In this document: positions 47,101 through 53,595 of the stretch, piece after piece
Layout: the number at the start of each line of letters is the position of its first letter
Numbering within the stretch: position 1 is the first letter of the stretch
From: Nocardiopsis sp. FR4
GTDB lineage: Bacteria; Actinomycetota; Actinomycetes; Streptosporangiales; Streptosporangiaceae
Length of the DNA stretch: 63,229 nucleotides
Reading direction: 5' to 3'
Assembly: GCF_009830945.1 (NCBI RefSeq)
Contig: NZ_ML776454.1
Span: 1-63,229, forward strand
Position numbers and translations under genes: made by a program
The notes under the pieces: generated by a model
Database searches by the model: none
The model's input: only the letters and a program-made list of their open reading frames with translations
Told to the model about the DNA's origin: nothing

Positions 47101-50100
47101 CCGAACGGCGCGAGCCAATCCCCCGAGCGGCCCCTCACCGGTTCCTTCGCCTCCCTGGAGGACCTGATGCGCACCTGGGGCCGGGACCACGCCCCGCCGC
47201 AGGGGGTCGACGTCAGCGACACCGTGATGATGCCCGTGGCCCTGGAGAACGGCGGTCAGAGCGTCCGCGACACCGCCGGCATCGTCCTGGCCAAGTCGCT
47301 GGGCTGGGCACCCGCCGACGGCTCGGTCCGCGACGGGCGCTACACCCCCGAAGCGGTCAACGCGGCACGCGACCACGTGACGGGCAAGCTGAAGCTGAAC
47401 ACCCGCAACAACACGCTGGACCAGAACCTCAACGGCCTCGCGCTCAAGGCGCTCTTCCTCGAATCCGACTCCCCCGAGGGCACCGAGCTGCTGGACCTGG
47501 GCCGGACCACCTGGTCCGTGCGGGCCGTGCCGGACCCGACCACGGCCAAGATCCTGGACTACAACCCGAACATCCGCCTGGTCGACTCCTCCGAGTCGGG
47601 CCGAACCTTCTCCCCCGGCCACGACCAGTCGTTCACGACGGGAACGGGCGGGGAGGCGCGCCCCTCGGGCCGCACCGGCACGGGTCCTCCCGTCACCGGC
47701 ACGCACTACGGCGGAGTGAACGGCCAGGGCTCCTCGACCTCGGGCGGGGACACCGCGCGCGGCAGCAAGCCCAAGGAGCCGCCGCACTCCGAGCGGGTGC
47801 GCACCGGGCCCGGCTACCTGGTGGAGATGGACACCACCTGGGTCATCGCCGCCCACTCCCGTCCGGACCCCAACTGGTTCGTGCGCAAGGCCAGGTCCGC
47901 GGGCCACACGATCTCCCAGGGAACGAGATCCGCCGTCGGCAAGGTCCGCGGCGCCTTCGGCCGGCCGGGCCCGGCCCCGTCATCCCCGGCGACCCCGCCG
48001 GGCCGGTGGCAGGCGGGCGAGGCCTCCGAGAAGACGACCGTCTGGATCACCCACGAGGACGCGGTGCGGCTGGGCATCGTCCCGCCGGACGGAACCCCCG
48101 AGCTCAACTCCCTGACCAGCGACTACGCCAAGGCGCACAAGAACTTCAAGGACGCGGAGAAGGACTACCTCAAGACCCGCTACGACCTGGCCCCCGCGGC
48201 CGACGCCTGGCGGGCCGCCCCGGAGGACCAGGGCGCCGCCCAGCGCTACCGCGACCTGGAGAGCCAGTACCTGGCCGCTCTCTCGAAGTTCGACGAGGCG
48301 ATCGCGGCCTGGGAGGAGAAGACGAAGGCGCTGCGCGACGGCCTGGACGCCTCCCGCGGGTCCGCCCGGCCGCGGACGCAGAGCGACACGACCGCCGGGA
48401 CCCCCGCCCCGAACCGCGAGAACGGCACGGGAACGCGCGACGCCCCCGGTAGCCGGACCGCCCGGGTCCAGCGGGGAACCGGCGACCCCGCCGCGGACCC
48501 CGACGCCGTCGAACTGGACCAGCGGAACGCGGCCGCGTCCGGCCAGCCGGCCACGGCCGACACGTCCGGGGCACCGCCTCGGGGCAACGTGTCCAGCCTG
48601 GTGGAGAAGTTCCGCTCCGAACTCAACGTGAAGCCCAGGGAGAGCGCTCCCGCACCCGTGGCACCGGAGACCGTCAAGGACCCCGAGCCGGTCACAGCGC
48701 CGGAAACCGGCCCCGCGCCGAGGCCCGAAGCCGCTCCGGACGACAGGCCGGACCCCCTCCCGGAGAAGAAACCCCACGCCGTCCCCACCGAGGAACCGGG
48801 GCCCGCCCCGGACAGGAAGCCCCAAACCATCCCGGGCGGCGCACCGGAAGCCTCCCCGGACAAGGAACCGGGACTTGTGGAGGGTTCCGGGCCGGGCCCG
48901 GACAAGGGCAAGGGCAAGGGCAAGGAAGTGCTCAGAGAGGAGAAGACCCCGGGCCCGACGGACGACGGGGAGGGCCGGGACCCGTCCGACGACGATGATC
49001 CGGACATGGTGTTCCGCATGTGGGCGGTGCTGTCGGGAGACGCACGGCTGGGAGAGTCGAGCGCCGCGCCCGAGGCCCGGCAGCGGATCCAGCGGTTCTA
49101 CGGGGCGGACGCGCCCTCCGGGACCGGAGGTTCCCACGGGGAGGCGCCCGACCTCCGGCCAGCATCGCCCGCCCCCCGACCAGAGGAGGCGGATGGTGCC
49201 CCCGGGCCTTCCCGGGCACCCGTGTCGGACATCCCGCGTACCGCATCCGGGGAGGGGCCGAACAGCGAGCCCGTCCCGGAGGGAGACGCCGCCAGGGCAC
49301 CGGAGGCCGCCACCCCCGAGAAGGCTCGCGAGGAGTCCGCACCGTCCCGGGAACGGCCCGAAGGGGGGTCCGGGGCGTCCCGGCAACGCTCCGGGGACGG
49401 GGAGGCGTCGCAGAAGGACAGCGTGGCGGAGGACGCCAAGGAGAAGGACACCGAGGAGGAGAGTACCGAGGACGCCCCCGCGAACGGGAACGGGCACCGG
49501 GACAGGGACGACCCGGGCAGCGGCGACGGGCTCGGCGCGGGCCGCTCCGGAGAGCAAGGCGGCGACCGGTCCGGTGTCCACCGAGGCTCCGACGACGGGC
49601 GCGGTTCCGGGGAGAGCCGCCCGGGCTCCCGGGAGAACGGGGGCGGCGGTCGCTCCGCCCGCGGTGGCGACCAGAGCGGCACGAACACCAGCCGGGGCGA
49701 GCAGTCGGCCGGGCAGGGCTCATCGGACTCCGGTGACGGCGTGTCCCCGCACGACCCTCCCGGCATCCCGGCAGGGGAGCGGGCCGACGGTCCGTCCTCC
49801 GACGTTCCTCCGTCCGACGCGGCGCTGCCCGACGCGGCCCCGACCGGCGCACCGCGGTCCACCACACCTCCGGCCGACACGCCCGTCTCCAGCGCACCAC
49901 GGGCTGACACGTCGTCCTCCGAAGCGCCACCGGCCAACACGGCCTCGGCCGAGGCGCCGCCCTCCGAGGCACCGTCCAACACGCCTCTGGCCGACGCACC
50001 ACCCTCCGACGCGCCGCTGCCCCGGCCCCTGTGGGAACGCGGGAACAACCCCCTCACCGAGCTGGCCCCCGCGTCGGCCCCGGGTCCGAACACGCCCGCC

Positions 50101-51204
50101 CCGCTGGCCCTCGCCACCGCGACCGGCGACGGCTCCGGCTCCTCCGCCGAGGCCGTTCCCGAGCCCGACACCCGGCCGGTCATCGAGGCCCTGGGACTGA
50201 CCGGCTCCTCCGAGGGAGACCCCCGGTTCCCGCACGACCTGACCGACGGGCGCATCCTGGGCACCGTCGACGAGAGCCGCGTCACCCGCGACGGGAACGG
50301 CCGCATCGCCACGGTCGACGGCCGCAGGCTCAAGGACTTCCTTCACGAACTCCTCACCAAGCGCGCCGCCGAGATCAGGACGATCTTCGAGAACAAGCAG
50401 AAGGTCCGGGTGGAACGCTCCACCTTCCACAGCCACCTGTACCCGAGCAAGAAGAAGCAGAGCCGGTTCCTCGACGTCACCCTCAGCCCGGCGGACCTCG
50501 GCAAGGAGAACGGAGCGGTCAACGCCGTCGTCATCGACCGCGTCACCGGGACCGTGGCCGAGGGCCTCAACGGGCGGGCGGGGCACTCCCTCATCCCCGA
50601 GCACAGACTGCACCCCCTGATCAGGGAGCGGATCGAGAGGATGCGCAAGGAGAACGGCTACAGGCTCTACGACCGGAGCGGGAAACCGATCCTCGTACCG
50701 GGCGGCACCACACAGCAGACCTCCCACTACCCGCACCCCGACACACCCACCCGGCACGCCGAGATCAAGGCGCTCAACCGGCTGCTCCGCGAACGCGCGG
50801 GCGCGAAGATCACGGACTTCCAGCTCGACACCGTCTTCACGCTCAAGAACGGTGCCCTGGCCCTGCGCTGCCCCTGCTGCGGCAACTGCACCAGGATCAC
50901 CAAGGGCGCACCCGCGTGGCGGGCCGGCAAACTCCGGCACCCTCCGGGCTACCCGGTCGACGAGGGCCATCTGAGCAGCGACGACGGATACGAGAGCACC
51001 GAGTCCGAACCGGACAGCTCAGACGACGAGGACCTGTTCGACGACGAGTCGGGAAAGGGCCGGGATGACCGACCCGGAGGACGACCGCAGGACCCGCCCG
51101 GGAACGAGCCGGGGAAGGGCGGGGAAGACCAGCCCGGGGAAGAAGCGCAGGACCCGTCCAGGAACGAGCCGGGGAACACCGATGAGAGCAGTCGACCACA
51201 CTAG
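38194..51204 (+). CDS. Giant polymorphic toxin, WXG100-like N-terminus and YwqJ-like deaminase C-terminus
   Basis: The product is 4336 aa from the ATG at 38194 (GGGAGGT 10 nt upstream; GTG 38182 also possible). Residues 1-240 are a helical WXG100-like/CpnT-NTD-type region with hydrophobic segments near 112-135, 160-180 and 205-228. Pro-rich stretches follow (245-294 and about 495-1200). Folded modules of unknown family occur at about 1202-1460, 1532-1790, 1873-2206, 2345-2930 and 2980-3300, separated by Gly/Pro/Asp/Thr-rich linkers. A coiled coil spans about 3303-3386, then another long linker. Residues 3998-4246 are a deaminase domain with H4188-A-E4190 and CPCCGNC (zinc Cys4229 and Cys4232), ending in an acidic tail. 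The fold and the overlapping YwqK-type gene point to a YwqJ-family nucleic-acid or nucleotide deaminase toxin. It is the likely substrate of the adjacent ESX-like machine. Confidence 0.82.
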   Translation: MPLNHNMPESSRKAIQVLTGIEVPTADPLAMRATAEIYEVVGNRLRGELTELMELTRKRVRSNFGGRAAEFYDRSLDQFTKGENDYLGGAAETAYTLVREMRRGAANAEYMAAMVIGQLVQLLVEIAWAIATAKFTFGASLKLIPVFKAIRSLAMRRILAWFLLTVPGHQIVSQLFASLDSIIQRMQIANGTRDTWDHDLTKGAHVGAVFEGLVSAGLSAGVSGLFDNQLKNVFKTHLDNLRAVPDPRPDPVPAPKVGAGPDPRADPLPDPVPPPKPDPGPVPPPKAAPEPDPVNVPGQRDGDGAPSLNKDLAELFGRHNDEMLFPFGGNSPPGAKAWGNSASAAGLRNDVSDLFEKHFGHLVGPAAARRLGDDYAEALIRNWSGPDLPKSLSKALGDSLPAHVRNHLADTPAGLRSALHSHNARGGVYAQRLGAGAGSGALEGYLGEGAGNAALGEGWKASVWSATAGASQATTQSVTTDVTLRGMDALRNPPVLPEAEEPLPRTETAPPSPSDGTVPTNAPGREADQDPRGGDTPSGGDGGGPRGGGGADRDPRGDGDSDRREPGTDPGTGADSTTAVGGATPDPRDGQDPTRNGTEGDDEPRANADTAPASTTAPATSRDAPPGGTAPGSAGQQDEGSAADRAWSSGNILNTPTGADAGPPPYAADAPPPAYSAYGLLDALGLGDGKSGLPLPGVKGGFPFTAAPVPVPDWITAPQVFSVNEIVLDDPAAAQAAVTEALADRGASGNGGSPGQPGGSSDQAGDSPDRGEDPTTGTTTRSGGDERSGDDLPPPYTGPPVRTVGGDAQPGGPLTGTPAQEERTGPPAPGTEPVAADPNPSPDETPLTDAPSGGHTGERQGPPGDGHRDTKAEEGTAAPSPVTERAEDPAVEHREQPSAPAVPPATVVSPATAVPPVAAPAHPPADNPASGDGQPRARPTREPSPPRDGERRAPGTPGEEAPAPSTSSDGSPSPVSEPAPAPARNEVSTATDVRGTLPGDDAATGGGPASAGVENGPNVPRTSTESSGDVSRSDEGGDPAGSTHAPRVPEDPPQKESADDRGDDSQGTDDQTDDQGSDGSGSGAERGTRTGSEEGSAPLGDDGPPPPPPPSDQSPPPPPGGQRTGDGSGTEGDTGAGTGSGDENGGVRPPAGNQDEGGRGETPNGDGPGEGADRRDGQESSQDNRPPLPAPPPGSPVPHPYQGSFRADPDSPSYDLSYLLTSSLLTSSMVHAEHMHPFVNDTLNAHNVEAETVDAVHADIAAQARRDMSGFFTPEGFRTTVTRPDGSTWQATLRMRPLLNDFRHVPSDRAGGPAAPETKLVDEAGESNPAEGSRGYGGNKYVGFGFQVSPLLLGTTGAGDVGPRFFLRGFGGTRQRATGQTTSTLSDGYTSYEIKGKPELYASDLVLDFDMRPVAAPEGVRGGDHVRGQAFSGDGLVLTLPGKVVGHGVPGRFEVTDPFAPAGPEQNGREGNGRQDRAPEQDRSADGTASRDTRETDGETGNRRAEGERSGGSPASDHTGATRVPPSPHAGNNHPISVSPVLPSDQNGPHADKTLPDWIREYLWPAEKHRTWWSFRESAVPGSKERHRKRVESFNDQVTEKFGDKSLRNNLPKMTNGPAVFTVTDPGGDVRMVSITSVPVSYTPKDHGIPPGKYIKANKTERESGTSLRHSDFLGFTAGAGVSVDTGQAGGTHKVRVDAAALEGGVRGRSTNESTRSSSGSVNRMNYGKAPASAYEVERNYYVHFDGDPGTYRFHGSSVEILNDEEVRVMKGESPSDKTPPRLAPIPEEAPPPQPDPTTTSGDRNTPTGSPDPAPPTGATPDSDGSHGGDGTRNSDGDGDGAQSGTAPRDGNGTRAENGGPALRPPRPNLTGDHPVSLHGATPREFTWPDGSQYRQFGEHQRNVYQEVAYRVLRELANKRPGMVLPELARSREDYARRPGRPNEGLFSHSPREFRPFRRDHDVAVFNTHRVMDAISAAGFKSGVDDMAHLGLTIHLVESNRFSPSSLFKGGRDTIRPPFVTVRVNADFGALRHAGDTARGTGGEYTGAAERTSGSGSQIRKTGRFTSGLYARRSDALDSGGAPKDGGVVAATLQYNSSKGDGRGIGVKTASEEVVQYPEGSSVWNSDVRISARFYDESNDLGMTSSDTPLRERGTDLLNEPIQALATMDTAKAVPDGGQRPNGAPSAPAPGIRAITPDRAREIIEAHTRPDPESVRRTRDPGAPFRRSGNGNAPQGPRGEQNTRNDQDSPGDRGTRDNQPPANAPVGQRTAPPGPGQRNTTDGRTGEHTSPVPEGGQRQGDQSPPAPTGERGGSDPAPTGGNDAPVTGTDGDRRGERPGSAIQRRRDQVIRDLPTTVENVNTRIPTGPDGRESSLTEVVYSALSGAEPGQPGSSRGLRTFLTSGQGGAQFFPNLLSPENLAGNPALNSSGGVRARIETDSGWYSPFTHRVTTATRFLLDSVDHFERVKGAIVWKDKRSADVSAKTGRRKNLDFLLSGAGRGNPNPVQPPTDGTDPGPGQPPNSANRPTLQAGPAVGRSLFDRFTNNKLTNRFTEALEFHPKIEMSYFYSASGYVTQAVERLRSWSLGPTFPRSPRYEGLEAYVKDLVSGLIHIRDVHQKGLVEDRVTVDADGDLTGSVQPHPKDPSDVTLRPGFEDSGKLLQPANPDQALRDLANDLAGQGWELTRDSRESLLHALTTHLGLTPNTGTPIPVKVRAIDHSIGHMNAPTSAPLSLDATVTVNLDRSGTRIEYLSNTEYRQKQGWEDSDRNQEGRESSSSSNAQGSILQPLPRSGGDQAGNPDPSSRPYRMDMQGGVSASASDNRSDSVRDTDKRSVGLTILETPYAKVSMDTRLRVDLHISESQGFANTALGETPGSNGRRDFSGTGDSGRVEGLYPTPYLDFGRGEAPGTDTTVTEGGTPDPGGPAPTQSTGEASGPLAGSPGNRPVNTASPDGDTARDPNPADTGSPRPNGASQSPERPLTGSFASLEDLMRTWGRDHAPPQGVDVSDTVMMPVALENGGQSVRDTAGIVLAKSLGWAPADGSVRDGRYTPEAVNAARDHVTGKLKLNTRNNTLDQNLNGLALKALFLESDSPEGTELLDLGRTTWSVRAVPDPTTAKILDYNPNIRLVDSSESGRTFSPGHDQSFTTGTGGEARPSGRTGTGPPVTGTHYGGVNGQGSSTSGGDTARGSKPKEPPHSERVRTGPGYLVEMDTTWVIAAHSRPDPNWFVRKARSAGHTISQGTRSAVGKVRGAFGRPGPAPSSPATPPGRWQAGEASEKTTVWITHEDAVRLGIVPPDGTPELNSLTSDYAKAHKNFKDAEKDYLKTRYDLAPAADAWRAAPEDQGAAQRYRDLESQYLAALSKFDEAIAAWEEKTKALRDGLDASRGSARPRTQSDTTAGTPAPNRENGTGTRDAPGSRTARVQRGTGDPAADPDAVELDQRNAAASGQPATADTSGAPPRGNVSSLVEKFRSELNVKPRESAPAPVAPETVKDPEPVTAPETGPAPRPEAAPDDRPDPLPEKKPHAVPTEEPGPAPDRKPQTIPGGAPEASPDKEPGLVEGSGPGPDKGKGKGKEVLREEKTPGPTDDGEGRDPSDDDDPDMVFRMWAVLSGDARLGESSAAPEARQRIQRFYGADAPSGTGGSHGEAPDLRPASPAPRPEEADGAPGPSRAPVSDIPRTASGEGPNSEPVPEGDAARAPEAATPEKAREESAPSRERPEGGSGASRQRSGDGEASQKDSVAEDAKEKDTEEESTEDAPANGNGHRDRDDPGSGDGLGAGRSGEQGGDRSGVHRGSDDGRGSGESRPGSRENGGGGRSARGGDQSGTNTSRGEQSAGQGSSDSGDGVSPHDPPGIPAGERADGPSSDVPPSDAALPDAAPTGAPRSTTPPADTPVSSAPRADTSSSEAPPANTASAEAPPSEAPSNTPLADAPPSDAPLPRPLWERGNNPLTELAPASAPGPNTPAPLALATATGDGSGSSAEAVPEPDTRPVIEALGLTGSSEGDPRFPHDLTDGRILGTVDESRVTRDGNGRIATVDGRRLKDFLHELLTKRAAEIRTIFENKQKVRVERSTFHSHLYPSKKKQSRFLDVTLSPADLGKENGAVNAVVIDRVTGTVAEGLNGRAGHSLIPEHRLHPLIRERIERMRKENGYRLYDRSGKPILVPGGTTQQTSHYPHPDTPTRHAEIKALNRLLRERAGAKITDFQLDTVFTLKNGALALRCPCCGNCTRITKGAPAWRAGKLRHPPGYPVDEGHLSSDDGYESTESEPDSSDDEDLFDDESGKGRDDRPGGRPQDPPGNEPGKGGEDQPGEEAQDPSRNEPGNTDESSRPH

Positions 51205-52051
51205 GTTGGAATTCGAGACCGACGCCTTCGCCAGCCTTGACGGGGAGCCCTTCACCGGGTGGGCGACGGTCACCGAGGGGGCCGAGAGGTCCGCCCAGGC
51301 CTTCGTGGGCGGAGTGGCGCGGGGGCCCGAAATACTCTGGGACCCCAGCGGCCAGGTGACCTACGTCGGGTTCTTCTCCCTCGGAAGGATCATGGCCGGC
51401 CCCTCCCACCAGTGGGACGGCGAGGGCCACCTCGTTTCCGAGCACGTCAACGACTTCTCGGGCGACCCCCTGCTCTCACGCTCCTGGGACGCCTCCGGGC
51501 GCCTCGTGCACGAGGAGCGCTACTCAGCGTCCCCCGCCGGGTCCGGCCAACCGACCGGGGAGCACGGGAGCAGGCCGTGGCGGAGGATCCGCGTCGCGGC
51601 GGGAACCGCCCCGCCCGAACCCGGGGGCGCCGCACCGGTGCCCCGTGTCGAGGACCTCCGGGTCAGCCGGACCGGGGCGGACGGCCCCCTCGTCCTCCTG
51701 CACGGCCGGCCCTTCACGGGAGAGGCCGTCACCCGGGACCCGTGGGGCCGGACCGAGATGCACACCTTCGTGGAGGGGGTCGAGGACGGGGTCACCCTGA
51801 CCTGGTCTCCCGGCGGCGCACTCGTCACCCAGGGCATCACCCGCTACCCCCACGGACCGGTGGGCCCCTGGCACCAGTGGGACGAGCGGGGACGGCTGCT
51901 GCGCGAGACCGTGCACGACGCCCTGGGCAACCGGATCATCGTCCGCGAACTCGACGAGGCGGGCGACATCGTCCGCGAGGAGCGCAGACCTCCCGCGCGG
52001 CTCGCGCGCGACCCGCGCACCGGTCAGGAGCGCCCCGCCACCTGGCTCTGA
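51182..52051 (+). CDS. YwqK-family (MORN-variant) immunity protein
   Basis: The product is 289 aa. Its ATG lies inside the end of the toxin gene (23-nt overlap), so translation is coupled. The sequence is a series of MORN-like units: GEPFTGWATVTEG, GGVARGPEILWDPSGQVTYVG, RIMAGPSHQWDGEGHLVSE, then after a linker RPFTGEAVTRDPWGRTEMH, GVTLTWSPGGALVTQGITRY and GPWHQWDERGRLLRE. This is the YwqK antitoxin pattern that partners YwqJ toxins. Here the unit series occurs twice, perhaps an internal duplication. It should bind and block the deaminase in the cytosol. Confidence 0.83.
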   Translation: MRAVDHTRLEFETDAFASLDGEPFTGWATVTEGAERSAQAFVGGVARGPEILWDPSGQVTYVGFFSLGRIMAGPSHQWDGEGHLVSEHVNDFSGDPLLSRSWDASGRLVHEERYSASPAGSGQPTGEHGSRPWRRIRVAAGTAPPEPGGAAPVPRVEDLRVSRTGADGPLVLLHGRPFTGEAVTRDPWGRTEMHTFVEGVEDGVTLTWSPGGALVTQGITRYPHGPVGPWHQWDERGRLLRETVHDALGNRIIVRELDEAGDIVREERRPPARLARDPRTGQERPATWL

Positions 52052-52281
52052 ACGCCCCGGAGGCGGAACCGCCCCGAGCCGAGGCCCGGCCCCGGACGAA
52101 CAGCCGGCCCGCTCGGCGGCCGCGATCCCCGGACGCTTCCAGGAGGGGGCCACGGGACCGCACCGCTCCCCCGACAGCACGGCCACGGACCACAGCAACA
52201 TCCCGGCCCCTCCCCTTACACCCCTCCCGCCCGAACGCGGGCACACGGGACCGACACAGAACAGGCAGGAGCGCACCCGCG

Positions 52282-53583
52282 TTGACCGAGAACCCCCGGC
52301 AGGAGACGGCACCGGCCCGAAGGCACACACCCCTGCGCGCGGCGGCGGCGCTGGCGCTGGCCCTCGGCTCCTGCCTCGCACCGGCCCCCGCCGCCGCCGA
52401 CCCGGCCGATCCGCCCGCCCTGGCGCAGGTGCACCCGTTCAAGGGGGCCGCCGACCCGTGCGCGGCGACCGGCGGCGACGTGGTGGGGCAGGCCCCCTGG
52501 ACCCACCACTTCCTCGGGTTGTCGAAGGCGCACGAGCTGAGCACCGGCCAGGGGGTGCGGGTGGCCGTGCTGGCCACCGGGACGGACGCGGACGCGCCCG
52601 GGCTCGGCGGCGCGGTGGAGGGCGGCGGTTCCGGGGACTGCCTGGGCTTCGGGACCTTCCTCGCGGGGGTGGTCGCGGCCCGGCCGGTTCCCGGCAGCGG
52701 CCTGGTGGGCGTGGCCCCGGAGGCGTCGGTGGTGGCCGTGCCCACGGGGGACGCCGGCACCGGGACGACCACGGCCGGACAGGTCGCCGCGGGTATCGGA
52801 TCGGCGGTGGACGCGGGGGCCCGGGTGGTGCTGGTGGGCACCGCGGCCTGGGAGGGGTCTTCGGAACTGGACGCCGCGGTGGCCGCCGCGGCCGGGGCCG
52901 GCGCCCTGGTCGTGGCCCCGGCGACGGTGGACACGGCCCGCGGCGCCATGCCGGGCTACCCGGCGCAGGACCCCTCGGTGCTGAGCGTGGCGGCGCACGA
53001 CGTGGAGGGGGCGCCGACCGCGGAGTCGCTGCTGCTCCTGCCGAGCGGGGAGCTGGCCCGGGTGGACCTGACGGCTCCCGGCGAGCGCGTGCCGGGCCTG
53101 GGCCCGGGCGGCGGGCACGTCGCGGCCGGGGGCGACGGCGTGGCCGCGGCCTTCGTGGCGGGTTCGGCCGCGCTGCTCATGGCCCGCGAACCCGGCCTGT
53201 CGGCGGAGCGGGTGCGCGAACGCCTCCTGGACACCGCCTACGCCTCCCCGTTCGGACCGGCCGACCCCTACACCGGCGGCGGGCGGGTCGACCCGCTGGG
53301 GGCGATGGCCACCACCGGGTCCGGCCCGGCCGCCACCGTGCGGGGCGAGGGGTTCGTGCCCGGCCCCTCACCCCGGGGGTCGCTGAGCGAGATCCCGACG
53401 GCGGCCGTGGTGGCCGTGTCGGTGCTGCTCATCGTGCTGTGCGGCCTGGGCGGCGCCGTGGTGCGCAACGGGCGCGCCCGGGGCTGGCGCCCCGCCGCCC
53501 CCGGGGAGGCCCCCCTCGGCGGGCCCGCCGCCGACGCGACCGTACCCGGGCGGGGCGTTCCCCCGGTGCGGGCGGCCCGGTGA
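52282..53583 (+). CDS. Mycosin-like subtilase, catalytically dead (pseudoprotease)
   Basis: The product is 433 aa from the TTG at 52282 (AGGAG at 52267-52271). A signal peptide (AAAALALALGSCLAPAPAAA), an S8 fold and a C-terminal membrane helix (AAVVAVSVLLIVLCGLGGAVV) match MycP of ESX systems. The Asp motif reads VAVLATGTD, with Ala98 in place of Asp. The His motif reads GFGTFLAGVVAA, with Phe123 in place of His. The Ser motif reads GDGVAAAFVAGSAAL, with Gly286 in place of Ser. The whole triad is therefore lost while the fold landmarks remain. It is probably a structural part of the secretion complex. It is convergent with eccC, 12 nt apart. Confidence 0.85.
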   Translation: MTENPRQETAPARRHTPLRAAAALALALGSCLAPAPAAADPADPPALAQVHPFKGAADPCAATGGDVVGQAPWTHHFLGLSKAHELSTGQGVRVAVLATGTDADAPGLGGAVEGGGSGDCLGFGTFLAGVVAARPVPGSGLVGVAPEASVVAVPTGDAGTGTTTAGQVAAGIGSAVDAGARVVLVGTAAWEGSSELDAAVAAAAGAGALVVAPATVDTARGAMPGYPAQDPSVLSVAAHDVEGAPTAESLLLLPSGELARVDLTAPGERVPGLGPGGGHVAAGGDGVAAAFVAGSAALLMAREPGLSAERVRERLLDTAYASPFGPADPYTGGGRVDPLGAMATTGSGPAATVRGEGFVPGPSPRGSLSEIPTAAVVAVSVLLIVLCGLGGAVVRNGRARGWRPAAPGEAPLGGPAADATVPGRGVPPVRAAR

Positions 53584-53595
53584 CGGGCCGCCCGC

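Noticed and set aside
53584..53595. Terminator between the convergent mycosin-like gene and eccC
   Set aside because: Only 12 bp separate the two stop codons, with no hairpin confined to this space.
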